64,000 bases of DNA from Lysobacter capsici (GTDB taxonomy: Bacteria > Pseudomonadota > Gammaproteobacteria > Xanthomonadales > Xanthomonadaceae). The notes under the pieces were generated by a model that saw only the letters and a program-made list of their open reading frames with translations, did not search any database and was not told the DNA's origin. Location: assembly GCF_014779555.2 (NCBI RefSeq), contig NZ_CP094357.1, positions 868,001-932,000 on the forward strand, read 5' to 3'. Below are positions 17,912-26,652 of the stretch, piece after piece. A program made the translations under genes and the position numbers. The first letter of the stretch is position 1; every line of letters starts with the position of its first letter.

Positions 17912-20191
17912 ATGCTTCTCCTCGACAGCCGCACTCGCGAGATCAACGGCATCTCGGTCTTCCCCGACCATGCCGATCCCGAGCAGTGGTATTACATGCC
18001 GCTCAATCCGCACCTGACCACGGTGCGCGACAAGACCCTCGGCGTGGATGTGCCGCAGTTCCTGCTGATCGGTTTCCGCGGCGACGCGGGCACCGGCGGC
18101 TTTGTCAACTTCGACTGCAACCTCGGCGCCACCCAGAGCCAGCTCGACGATCTGGCCCGCGAGATCGCCAACTCGGAAAACCTGCGCAACAAGCCGCGGA
18201 TCGCGCCGGTGCCGCTGGAAGACGGCGGCGTCAAGCTGATGATGCTCGGCAAGGCCACCGGCGATGTCGCGCCGACCGCCGGCCCCGGCCCGCAGTTCGT
18301 GCTCAAGATCGATCAGTCGGCCAAGCCGGCGCTGTACGGCGCCAACCAGGCCTCGTTCTCGGTGCGTCTGGACCAGGACGGCTACACGGTGATGGAGCAG
18401 TGCCTGGAAGGCGAGATCCTGCCGGTGGCGGTGATCTATTCGCTGGACTTCCTCGGCCTGCGCCCGGCCTACAACATCAATCTGAAGATCGATTGGGACC
18501 GTGTGCAAAAGCACATGGACGAAAGCTTCTCCGGCGGCAACATGTTCTTCTCCACCGAGATCGGCAAGGCGGTCGACGAACTGGTCGAAAGTCGCGCGAT
18601 CGTGTTGGAGGCCGATACGTTTGTTGCCGAAAGCGAGGACACCAAGGGCATCATCGACCGCCGCGACGCCGCCCTGGCGCAGGTGCGCAACATGATCACC
18701 GATGCGTTCTTCCAGGCCAGCCTGCCGCCGTGGACGCCGGAGAAGAAGTCCGATTTCGAACGCGGGCTCGATGCGCTGGGCAAGTTCGCCAGCCAGTCCT
18801 CGGCGATGGCCGCCGGCGGGCCGATCGGCGCGCTGATGCCGAGCTTCAGCTACAAGCGCATGGACTACACGCGCATCGACAAGAAGAAGCTCAACGTCAA
18901 TTTCTCCGAGCGCGTCGCGGTCAAGCGGTCGATCTATCCGCAGGGCCATCTGGCGGCGTTGTTCAAGACCATCCGCGAAGGCAACGTGCCGCGCGACCGC
19001 CTGGTCAAGCAGATCAGCCTGGACAACGACTTCTTCAAGAAGCGCCGGGTCAAGGTGATTTCGCGCGCCGATCTGGCCGCCGACGACATCGGCAGCCTCA
19101 ACGTGCGCGTGCGCTACGGCGACAAGGCGCAGAACGCGCTGCTCGGCGCCAGCCAGGGCGACGCCAGTTTCGAATGGCTCAGCCAGCTCGACCGCGGCCA
19201 GATGAAGCGCGAGGTGCAGGTCGAGTACGAGGTCAACTTCAAGGGCGTGGACGCGGCCGAGCGGCCGACCAAGCTCAAGTCGAAGGTGCAGACGTTCGAT
19301 GTGGAAAACGTCGAGATCATCCCGCGCGACCTGTACACGATCAACACCGTGCCGGTGTTCGCCGAGAACTTCCCGTGGGATCGCTACAGCTCGGTCGACG
19401 TGTTCCTGCGTTATCGCGATCCGGCCAACAAGATCAACCAGAACGACCTGGTGCGGCTGACCAAGGATGCGCAGACGGGCGCGTGGAAGATGTTCATGCT
19501 CGACCAGAGCAAGACCGCCTATGAAGTGCGCATCGTCTTCCATGGCATCAGCGGCGGCGACACGGTCCGCGACTGGACCTCGCTGGACGAGCCGCAGGTG
19601 TCGATCCGCAATCCGTTCCAGACCCGGCGGGTGGTGCAGGTGGTGCCGAACTTCAACTGGAACGAGGTGCAGGAAGCCTTCGTCGACCTGCGCTACATCG
19701 ACAAGGCCAACGGCGTGCAGGAAGAAATGCAGATGTCGTTCCAGGAAGGCGCGGCCGCGCAGACCTTCGCCGTGGATATGCGCAATCCCGAGATCAAGGG
19801 CGTGTTCTACAGCGTCAGCATCCTGTACAAGGACGGCCGCGATATCGAGGAGATTCCCGAGTCGGTGACCAACAGCAATCGAATCATGCTCAAGGCCGGC
19901 ATGAAGGGAAGACGCATCGTCACCGTAAAGCCGCCTTTGGATTTCGCCAAACGGAAAATGCGCAAGGCCAAGGTCTCGCTGCGCTTCGAGGACTTCGCCG
20001 GCGGCCTGTCGTTCGCCGAGGACTTCGAGTTCACCGACGGCCAGGCCTCGGGCGAGTTCGAATACGACTACCTCGACCCGGCGCGCATGCGCTACGAGTA
20101 CAAGGCCAGCTATCTGCTCGAGAACGGCACCAACAAGGCCGGCAACTGGGTGGCCAGCGATGCGACCGATCTGGTGTTGAAGATGGCCTGA
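17912..20191 (+). CDS. Beta-sandwich repeat protein of unknown function, cluster gene 5
   Basis: 759 residues, no signal peptide. The N-terminal signature is FPDHADPEQWYYMP (about residues 17-30). The shared segment ASFSVRLDQDGYTVME continues into LRPAYNINLKIDWDRV (about 145-200), then a helical region ending with FFQASLPPW (about 265-275). The C-terminal half has three or more related units with a FNW or DF entry, an RYxD motif and a YKDG-like turn (LRYRDPANKINQ, LRYIDKANGVQE, LRFEDFAGGLSF). It is clearly paralogous to the products at 15661 and 20422. The ribosome site GAAGGAG lies about 9 bases before the ATG. Function unknown. Confidence 0.85.
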   Translation: MLLLDSRTREINGISVFPDHADPEQWYYMPLNPHLTTVRDKTLGVDVPQFLLIGFRGDAGTGGFVNFDCNLGATQSQLDDLAREIANSENLRNKPRIAPVPLEDGGVKLMMLGKATGDVAPTAGPGPQFVLKIDQSAKPALYGANQASFSVRLDQDGYTVMEQCLEGEILPVAVIYSLDFLGLRPAYNINLKIDWDRVQKHMDESFSGGNMFFSTEIGKAVDELVESRAIVLEADTFVAESEDTKGIIDRRDAALAQVRNMITDAFFQASLPPWTPEKKSDFERGLDALGKFASQSSAMAAGGPIGALMPSFSYKRMDYTRIDKKKLNVNFSERVAVKRSIYPQGHLAALFKTIREGNVPRDRLVKQISLDNDFFKKRRVKVISRADLAADDIGSLNVRVRYGDKAQNALLGASQGDASFEWLSQLDRGQMKREVQVEYEVNFKGVDAAERPTKLKSKVQTFDVENVEIIPRDLYTINTVPVFAENFPWDRYSSVDVFLRYRDPANKINQNDLVRLTKDAQTGAWKMFMLDQSKTAYEVRIVFHGISGGDTVRDWTSLDEPQVSIRNPFQTRRVVQVVPNFNWNEVQEAFVDLRYIDKANGVQEEMQMSFQEGAAAQTFAVDMRNPEIKGVFYSVSILYKDGRDIEEIPESVTNSNRIMLKAGMKGRRIVTVKPPLDFAKRKMRKAKVSLRFEDFAGGLSFAEDFEFTDGQASGEFEYDYLDPARMRYEYKASYLLENGTNKAGNWVASDATDLVLKMA

Positions 20192-20233
20192 TGTCCGCCG
20201 CCGCTGCCGCGTGCGGGTCGCTGCGTTTTTGCT

Positions 20234-20318
20234 CGTCATTCCCGCGAACGCGGGAATCCAGCGACTTACGGGCACGGTCGCGATAAGGCACTGGATTCCC
20301 GCGTTCGCGGGAATGACG
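20234..20318. repeat. REP doublet (REPIN-like inverted repeat)
   Basis: Two copies of a 28-base sequence in opposite orientation (20234-20261 and 20291-20318), perfectly complementary. Each is itself hairpin-forming (ATTCCCGCG, AA, CGCGGGAAT core). The core resembles widespread proteobacterial REP/dRS3-like repeats. It sits between two cluster genes. Confidence 0.85.
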
Positions 20319-20421
20319 GTGATGTGTATCGCGCAGACGGGTGGACATCAGTCGCGTAAGGAAACGTTTCCGTAGCGCGCGGCACGCCGCGCGCATGGAC
20401 TCACGATCTCAGGAGTTCGTC

Positions 20422-23400
20422 ATGCTCAGTCTCGAAAAGCCGCTTTCCATCGACGGCATCACCGTGTTCCGCGACCACGCCGACAAGGGCCAGTTCTGGT
20501 ACCTGCCCGGCCCGGTCACGCTGGCCACGCGTCAGCCCGATGGGCGCAAGGAATTCAGTTTCCTCAAATACCGCGTCGCCGATGCCACCGCAGCCGACAA
20601 GGGCGGCGGCTTCGTGATGTTCGTGACCACCTTGCAGCTGTCCTCGTCGATGGAGTCGAAGATCATCGGCCGGCTCAACGCCGAACCGGGCGTGCAGTTG
20701 CCGGTGCGGCTGACCTGCGCCACGTTCGAGGAAGGTTCGGTGCAATGCATCGCCTTGAACGCGCAGGGCGGTGGCGGCACCTCGGCGCAACCGGCCGCGC
20801 CGGGCACGTTCAACGCGGTCGAACACATTCTCGGCGCGACCGTGCCGTCGATGGACGCGGCCAACCGCGCCGCCTTCAGCCTGAGCCTGTCGGCGGAAGG
20901 CGCGACGATTCTCGAATCCGCGCTCAGCGACGGCATGACTCCGATCGGGGTGATCTACGACTTCAAGTACCTGGCCATGCGGCCGGCGTTGAAGGTCACC
21001 ATCACCGCCGACTTCGAACGCATCTACAACCATTTCAGCGCCAGCCTGGAAGGGCAGTACGCGTGGTTCAAGGCCGGTATCGACGCGGCGTTCGAGTCGC
21101 TGGTGCAGAACGGCGTGATCGACATCCAGGTCGAAGCGTTCACCGACAGCGAAGACAAGCGCGACCAGGAAAAGTGGGCGCTGGATTTCTTCAAGGACGA
21201 TCTGCTGAGCAAGTGGTTCGAACCGACCCTGGTGCCGGGCAAGCTGGCGACCGATGCGGCGCATGCGGGAACCGGCACGGGTACGGGCACCGGCACCAAT
21301 CCGGGCGGCACGGGCGGCGGTACGGGCGGAACCGGCGGCAGCACGGGCGGCACGGGTGGCAGCACCGGTGGAACCGGCGGCAGCACGGGTGGCACGGGCG
21401 GAAGCACCGGCGGAACCGGCGGCAGCACGGGCGGCACGGGCGGAAGCACCGGCGGAACCGGCGGCGGCACGGGTGGCACGGGCGGGAGCACCGGCGGAAC
21501 CGGCGGCAGCACGGGCGGTACGGGTGGCAGCACCGGCGGAACCGCTCCCGGCGGTTTCAGCGGCACCAGCGGCGCAAGCAGCGGCGGAACATCCGGCGGC
21601 ACCGGCACCACCACGCCGCCGACCGCGCAGATCCAGCCGGCCGCGCTGACGGTCGAATCGCAATCGCCGACGCCGCTGCCCGCGGGGCAGACGGTCACCC
21701 ACACCCCGGCCGCGAACGGCCTGGCCGAAACCATCACCGTGACCGGCGCCGGCGCGGTGGTGAAGGTCGACGGACAGACCGTCGCCGCCGACGCGCAGGG
21801 CCGGGTCAACCTCACCGTCAATCCGGCTTCGGAAAAACTCATCGAAGTCGAATGGCCGGCGGCGACCCAGGAACAGACCTTCGGCCTGTTCTTCGATTTC
21901 GACAAACCCGCCGCGAGCGGCTGGATGATCAATCCGCCGTCGACGCAGTACCGCGCCTATGTCGAGAACACCACCACCGACCCGCGCTATCGCGACGCCT
22001 CGGGCACCTTGCGCATCGAAGGCGACGGCAACTGGACCGGCACCGAACGCGGCGCCGATCGTCTGGCCGCGTGGGTGCGCAGCCTGCCCGCGCCGCGCAA
22101 CGTGCGGCTGGAAGCGTACGCAAGCCACGAGCACGCCAACGGCGCCACCGAGGCGCAGCGCGTGACCTACAACCGCGCGCTGTCGCAGCGTCGTCTCGAC
22201 GTCGCCGCGGCGGTGGTGCGTCGCGCCGGCGGCAACTTCACCGTCACCCCGGCCAACGCGCACGGCGACGTTCCGGCGAGCAGCCGTCCGGGCACGCATT
22301 CCACGATGGGCGGCGATCCCGACAACCGCGTCGTCCACGTGATCGGCCAGGTCGCCGGCACCACGCCGAGCCGTTGGCGCGGCCGTCTGCGTCGTCCCGC
22401 GTCGGTTACGCCGACTCCGACTCCGACTCCGACTCCGACGCCTACACCCACGCCGACGCCTACACCGACTCCGACGCCCACTCCAACCCCGACGCCCACA
22501 CCCACTCCGACCCTGCCCACGCCGCCGACCGCGGTCAGCCTGTCGCTCAAGCTCAAGTTCGTGCACCAGGAAGAGCGCAAGAAACTGACCCTGCGCTACA
22601 ACCGCGCCGAAGCCACGCGCCGCACTTACGCGCCGCAAGGTTTCTTCGGCCTGATGCTCGGCGATCTGCGCGACAAGTCGAAGTACTTCAAGGAAATCGA
22701 TCTCGACGATCCGTTCTTCCGCCAGTTCGCGGTCGAGGCGAGCATGCCGATCGCGTTCGAACCGATCGACCTGAAGTCGGCGCAGGTCGCGCTGGACTAC
22801 GGCGACAAGAAGAAGCCGCGCGATCACAAGCACGCCGACTTCGTGTTCACGCCCGGCGAAACCGGGGTCAAGCGCTTCGAAGCGTTCATGAACGAGACCC
22901 GCGATATCGGTTACGACGCCGCGTTCCAGTACCACTTCGATCCGCAGTCCGACTGGGCCGCCGACCGCAGCTCGTACACGATCCCGGCGGCCAAGACCGA
23001 AGACCGCACCTTGTTCGTCAATCCCTACGAACACGTCGAGTTCCGCCAGATCACCGCGACCCCGGGCGATATCGATTGGGAAGTGGTCGAATCGATCGAC
23101 GTGAAGTTGCAGGCGCGCGGCTACACCACGCCCGAGCCCAAGACCACGCTGACCCTGACCAAGACCTCAGGTCCGAAGACCTGGCGTCTGCGCGGCGCCA
23201 AGCCGGCCCCGGCCGATCGCGGCGTGACGTATCAGATCGTGCAGCGGCGCAAGGGCGTGAGCCAGGCCGATCCGGCGTCGCCGCCGATCGAAGTCGACGT
23301 GCCCGAGTTGATCGTGCACGACAGCTTCGAAGATGCGCTGCAGCTCGAGTTCATCCCGGTGTTCGATCCGGCCATGGTCAAGCGCGTCTACATCGACGTG

Positions 23401-23601
23401 AAGTACGAGGACGGCGCCTACAAGCGCAACGAACGCATCGAGATGGCCGGCACCCAGGCCGATCCGGTCAAGCTGCGCATCGCCTTGAAGAACGCGGACA
23501 AGCGCAAGTTCCGTCGCCGCTTCACCTTCGTCGGCATGCAGGGACAGTTCGATCAGCGCGCCTGGGTCGACGAGACCGAAGAACTGATCGCGGTGCAGTG
23601 A
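20422..23601 (+). CDS. Large modular protein with internal OmpA-like domain, cluster gene 6
   Basis: 1059 residues, start chosen at ATG after AGGAG (20411-20415). Order: N-terminal family module with FRDHADKGQFWYLP (about residues 13-26); second shared segment AAFSLSLSAEGATILE then MRPALKVTITADFERI (about 150-205) and a helical part to about 275; Gly/Thr/Ser repeat linker (294-375); a beta segment; an OmpA-like region (about 489-645, with VRLEAYASHEH and YNRALSQRRLDVAAAV, the usual peptidoglycan-binding helix pattern); a Thr-Pro repeat linker (663-697); and C-terminal family sandwich repeats (about 705-1059). No signal peptide is visible, which is odd for an OmpA-like domain. Function unknown; the architecture suggests a long linker-rich structural protein able to touch the cell wall. 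Confidence 0.83.
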   Translation: MLSLEKPLSIDGITVFRDHADKGQFWYLPGPVTLATRQPDGRKEFSFLKYRVADATAADKGGGFVMFVTTLQLSSSMESKIIGRLNAEPGVQLPVRLTCATFEEGSVQCIALNAQGGGGTSAQPAAPGTFNAVEHILGATVPSMDAANRAAFSLSLSAEGATILESALSDGMTPIGVIYDFKYLAMRPALKVTITADFERIYNHFSASLEGQYAWFKAGIDAAFESLVQNGVIDIQVEAFTDSEDKRDQEKWALDFFKDDLLSKWFEPTLVPGKLATDAAHAGTGTGTGTGTNPGGTGGGTGGTGGSTGGTGGSTGGTGGSTGGTGGSTGGTGGSTGGTGGSTGGTGGGTGGTGGSTGGTGGSTGGTGGSTGGTAPGGFSGTSGASSGGTSGGTGTTTPPTAQIQPAALTVESQSPTPLPAGQTVTHTPAANGLAETITVTGAGAVVKVDGQTVAADAQGRVNLTVNPASEKLIEVEWPAATQEQTFGLFFDFDKPAASGWMINPPSTQYRAYVENTTTDPRYRDASGTLRIEGDGNWTGTERGADRLAAWVRSLPAPRNVRLEAYASHEHANGATEAQRVTYNRALSQRRLDVAAAVVRRAGGNFTVTPANAHGDVPASSRPGTHSTMGGDPDNRVVHVIGQVAGTTPSRWRGRLRRPASVTPTPTPTPTPTPTPTPTPTPTPTPTPTPTPTPTPTLPTPPTAVSLSLKLKFVHQEERKKLTLRYNRAEATRRTYAPQGFFGLMLGDLRDKSKYFKEIDLDDPFFRQFAVEASMPIAFEPIDLKSAQVALDYGDKKKPRDHKHADFVFTPGETGVKRFEAFMNETRDIGYDAAFQYHFDPQSDWAADRSSYTIPAAKTEDRTLFVNPYEHVEFRQITATPGDIDWEVVESIDVKLQARGYTTPEPKTTLTLTKTSGPKTWRLRGAKPAPADRGVTYQIVQRRKGVSQADPASPPIEVDVPELIVHDSFEDALQLEFIPVFDPAMVKRVYIDVKYEDGAYKRNERIEMAGTQADPVKLRIALKNADKRKFRRRFTFVGMQGQFDQRAWVDETEELIAVQ
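21301..21546 (+). repeat. 21-bp minisatellite encoding a Thr-Gly-Gly-Thr-Gly-Gly-Ser repeat
   Basis: About eleven in-frame copies of a 21-base unit encode TGGTGGS (one copy with G for S) within the gene at 20422. Synonymous differences between units show that the repeat is not freshly amplified throughout. It forms a flexible linker. Confidence 0.85.
22405..22513 (+). repeat. Thr-Pro dipeptide repeat tract
   Basis: A 6-base-like repeat (ACTCCG and variants) encodes about sixteen consecutive Thr-Pro pairs, residues 663-697 of the protein at 20422. Such (TP)n tracts make stiff extended linkers. Confidence 0.85.
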
Positions 23602-23602
23602 C

Positions 23603-24544
23603 ATGACGAACGCCGCCTACGTGATGCCGTTCGAAGTCACCGGGGCGTTGCCCGCGCCGGTCGCCGCGACCTTGCGGCGGCTGCGCGCGGTGTTGCCGGC
23701 GCAGGCCGATGCGGCGCAGACGATGTTGGGCCGCGTGCTCGCGCCGTTGGCCGAGTCGGTATGGCCGGAGATGGCCTGGCGTTTCAGCAGCCTGACCAAC
23801 ACCGGCGTGCCGGTGGAGTTCGCCTGGACCACGCGCGAAGCGGCGGTGCGATGGACCGCCGAAGTCGCCGCGCCGGAAACCGACGACGGCGAGCGCTTGG
23901 CGATCGCCGCGCGCGCGCTGGACTGGCCGCTCGATTCGCCGTCGGCGGATCTGGCGACGTGGTTCGAGCATCAGCGCGATTGCCGCCTGAAGTTCGGCGC
24001 CTGGGCCTCGGCGCGTCACGGCGACGGCACCGCGATCAAGTTGTACGCGGATCTGCCGTCGGGCCGTCTGCCGTCGGCATGGCAAGGTCGCCACCCGGTG
24101 CTCAACTCGACCTTGTTGTTCTGGCGCATGGCCGGGGTCAATCCGGACGGCAGCGTCGAGTTGTACGCGCGCACTCACGACCTCGACCTGAGCGGATTGG
24201 CGTCGTTGGCGCGAACGCTGCTCGGCGATGCGGCGCCGATGATGAGCCAGTTGGCGGCGTTGATGCCGGGCAGCGATCTGCCGCGGCCGTCGGGCCTGAG
24301 TCTGGCCTTGTCGGCGAGCGGCGAACCGCGCGCGCTGACCTGGTTCACCTTCGCCAAGGCGATCTACCGCGACGATGCGCAAGTCGCCTCGGTATTGCGC
24401 GGCTTCGGTCAAGGTGTTTCGGCGCAGGTATACGCAGCGTTGGCGTCCGGCCCGGACGACGGACGCTGGCGTCACGGCATGATCGGCGTGGGCGGCGATA
24501 TCGCCGGCAATGCCTGGGTGCAGTGCGGGGTGCGGCCGACGTGA
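23603..24544 (+). CDS. Protein of unknown function, possibly ABBA/DMATS-like prenyltransferase fold, cluster gene 7
   Basis: 313 residues, starting 1 base after the stop of the previous gene and so translationally coupled. No signal peptide. Segments TGVPVEFAWTTREAAVRW, then TAIKLYADLPSG, then SVELYARTHDLD, and FAKAIYRDD resemble the repeated strands of aromatic ABBA prenyltransferases, where a Glu in a PxEFSW-like strand is catalytic and K-x-Y pairs bind the diphosphate. Here one K-x-Y is E-x-Y, and the resemblance is weak, so the function is a hypothesis only. It is the last gene of the cluster; a strong bidirectional terminator follows. Confidence 0.7.
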   Translation: MTNAAYVMPFEVTGALPAPVAATLRRLRAVLPAQADAAQTMLGRVLAPLAESVWPEMAWRFSSLTNTGVPVEFAWTTREAAVRWTAEVAAPETDDGERLAIAARALDWPLDSPSADLATWFEHQRDCRLKFGAWASARHGDGTAIKLYADLPSGRLPSAWQGRHPVLNSTLLFWRMAGVNPDGSVELYARTHDLDLSGLASLARTLLGDAAPMMSQLAALMPGSDLPRPSGLSLALSASGEPRALTWFTFAKAIYRDDAQVASVLRGFGQGVSAQVYAALASGPDDGRWRHGMIGVGGDIAGNAWVQCGVRPT

Positions 24545-24627
24545 GGTCATGATGCGATGCGCTCGCAAGGCATCGCGGTGCAGCCAAAGATGAAATAACA
24601 AGCGCCCGTAGACGATCACAAAGACGA

Positions 24628-24656
24628 AAGGCCCGGCGCAATGCCGGGCCTTCGTC
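24628..24656. terminator. Bidirectional terminator between the cluster and btuB
   Basis: Perfect 10-bp stem AAGGCCCGGC (24628-24637) / GCCGGGCCTT (24643-24652), loop GCAAT, with T-rich flanks on both sides (TTCGTCGTT and, on the minus strand, TTTCGTCTTTGTG). It serves the convergent genes at 23603 and 24721. Confidence 0.85.
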
Positions 24657-24720
24657 GTTGCAACTTGCCGCGATGTCGAACAGCGCATCGATCGGCGCGT
24701 GCCGGCCGATGCGCGAAACC

Positions 24721-26619
24721 TCAGTTCTTCGGCGCGTAACGCAGGGTCACGAACCACTCGCGGCCGGGCTGGTTGTAGTACGACACCGTTTCGTAGTCGC
24801 GATCGAACACGTTGGCCACGCGCGCCTGCAGGCTCAGCGCGTCGCTGATCGCGTACTCGGCGCGCAGGTCGAAGGTGCCGTAGCCGCCGACGCGGCTGCT
24901 GTTGCCCACATCGTCGTAACGCGAGCCGTAACCGACCGCGGTCGCGCCGATGCGGAACTTGCCGAACGCGCGATCCAGGTCGATGCGGCCGCTGCGCTTG
25001 GCGCGGCGCGGCAGGTCGTTGCCGCGGTAGAAGCCGACCCGGTTTTCGGTGTCGAGGAAGCTCGCGCTCGCCGCCAGCGTCCATTGCGCGAAGGTGGTGT
25101 CGACGCCGATCTCGGCGCCGCGCATGCGCGCGCGTTCGATGTTGTTGGGCAGGTTGATCGCCGAGTCGAAGGTGATCAGCTGATCGACGCGGGTGTCGAA
25201 GCCGTCGATGCGCGCGTTGAAGTTGTCGCCGCGGTAGGCCAGGCCCAGTTCCCAGGTCTTGGACTCTTCCGGCTTGAGCTTGGCGTTGCCGAAGAACGGG
25301 TAGTACAGCTCGTTGAAGGTCGGCGCCTTGAACGCGGTGCCGTAGCCCACGGTCACGCGCCAGCGCTCGGCGAAGCTCAGGCCCCACGCGGCGCCGCCGG
25401 TGGTGTGGCCGCCGAACTGCTCGTTGTCGTCGCGGCGCAGGCTGGCTTCGAACGACTGGTTGCCGAAGCGGCCCTGGTACTGGACGAAACCGGCCTTGTT
25501 GTCGCGTTCGAGTTCGTCGTAGACGGTGTCGCTGTCGACGCGATCGCGCAGCCAATCCAAGCCCGCGGTCAACGTGTTGCCTTCGAAAAGATTGAAATCG
25601 GCCTGCAAGGTCGCGCTGTCGCGATCAGTATCGAAAAACCCGATCCGCTGCCCCGGAGAAACGCCGCCGGGATAAGCGCCAAATCCCTTGAGATCGTAAT
25701 TCTGCGAAGCATCGACATTGCGGCCCGCGCTCAGCTGCACATGCACCGTGTCCGACGGGCGCCAGTCGAGCTTGCCGCCGATCACCTGCTGCACCGTTTC
25801 GGAATAGTTGCCGAAGTCGCCGTCGTAGTGGTTCTCGCCTTCCACGCGCAGCGCCTGGCCTTCGATGCTCCACTGGTCGCTGATCTCGATGCCGCCGCGC
25901 AGCGACAGCGCATGGCTCTCGTAGCCGTCGCGGTCGGGCTCGTCGGTGAAGCAGCCGGCGAACACCGGGAAGCCGCCGCCGCGGCAGGCGTTGATGCCCT
26001 GGGTCTTGCGGAAGCTGTAGTCGGCGCCGAACCAGCCGCGGCCGCTGCGGCCGCCGAAGCCGGTGCCGAATTCGATGCTGTCGTTGCTGCCGCCGCCGAC
26101 ATGCACGCGCGGGGCGAAGCCCTGCTGCTCGCGGCGGGTGAACACCTGGATCACGCCGCCGATGGCGTCGGCGCCGTACAAGCTAGAACGCGGGCCGCGC
26201 ACGATTTCGATCCGGTCGATCAGTTCCAGCGGCAGATCCTGCAGCGCGGCCAGGCCCGAGGTCGGCGAACCGATGCGGATGCCGTCGACCAGCACCAGCA
26301 CGTGGTCGGATTCGCTGCCGCGCAGGAACAGCGTGGTCAGCTTGCCGGCGCCGCCCTGGTTGGCGAGGGTGATGCCGGCGCGGCCGCGCAGCAGATCGTT
26401 GAGATCGCGCGCCTGGCTGCGCTGGATGTCGCTGCGGTCGAGCACCTCGACCGGGGTCAGCAGATCGTTGACGCTGACCGCGGTGCGGTTGGCGGTGACG
26501 ACCACTTCGTCCAGGTCGGTGGCCTCGCCGGCGGGCGCCGCGGCCGCGACGGTCGGCAGCGCCAGGGCACAGGCGATGGCGAAGGAAAGGTTCAGGGCAC
26601 GCAGACTTGCAACCGGCAT
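24721..26619 (-). CDS. btuB: TonB-dependent vitamin B12 receptor
   Basis: 632 residues, an outer-membrane receptor for cobalamin import powered by TonB-ExbBD. Signal peptide about 1-28 (FAIACALALPTVAAAA), TonB box LDEVVVTA (36-43), plug domain with GIRIGSPTSG and IEIVRGPRSSLYGADAIGG, then a 22-strand barrel ending in LRYAPKN. The plug and barrel motifs (RTQGIN-like loop, FNELYYP) match BtuB. The start MPVASLRA has TGGAGC upstream; the open frame extends further through the leader but that is not coding. Expression is controlled by the cobalamin riboswitch at 26760-26972, which gives strong support for the B12 assignment over other receptors. Confidence 0.95.
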   Translation of the reverse strand: MPVASLRALNLSFAIACALALPTVAAAAPAGEATDLDEVVVTANRTAVSVNDLLTPVEVLDRSDIQRSQARDLNDLLRGRAGITLANQGGAGKLTTLFLRGSESDHVLVLVDGIRIGSPTSGLAALQDLPLELIDRIEIVRGPRSSLYGADAIGGVIQVFTRREQQGFAPRVHVGGGSNDSIEFGTGFGGRSGRGWFGADYSFRKTQGINACRGGGFPVFAGCFTDEPDRDGYESHALSLRGGIEISDQWSIEGQALRVEGENHYDGDFGNYSETVQQVIGGKLDWRPSDTVHVQLSAGRNVDASQNYDLKGFGAYPGGVSPGQRIGFFDTDRDSATLQADFNLFEGNTLTAGLDWLRDRVDSDTVYDELERDNKAGFVQYQGRFGNQSFEASLRRDDNEQFGGHTTGGAAWGLSFAERWRVTVGYGTAFKAPTFNELYYPFFGNAKLKPEESKTWELGLAYRGDNFNARIDGFDTRVDQLITFDSAINLPNNIERARMRGAEIGVDTTFAQWTLAASASFLDTENRVGFYRGNDLPRRAKRSGRIDLDRAFGKFRIGATAVGYGSRYDDVGNSSRVGGYGTFDLRAEYAISDALSLQARVANVFDRDYETVSYYNQPGREWFVTLRYAPKN

Positions 26620-26632
26620 GGGGCTAGCTCCA

Positions 26633-26652
26633 GCGCGCGCCGTGGCGCGCGC
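26633..26652 (-). promoter_or_regulatory. GC hairpin abutting the btuB ribosome site
   Basis: GCGCGCGCC / GGCGCGCGC pair directly beside the TGGAGC ribosome site (26627-26632), between the riboswitch and the start codon. Likely part of the expression platform, limiting ribosome access when formed. Confidence 0.5.

Noticed and set aside
21301-21546. Regular direct repeats, considered as CRISPR
   Set aside because: Units are contiguous 21-mers in frame with no spacers; they encode a Gly/Thr/Ser linker.
20401-23034. Long minus-strand open frame opposite the OmpA-like gene
   Set aside because: Low-complexity Arg/Gly/Ala translation, antisense to a well-supported gene.
10280-24544. Considered as a contractile injection system or type VI secretion cluster
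   Set aside because: No sheath, tube, spike, ClpV or baseplate homologue is recognisable, and the modules do not match these families.
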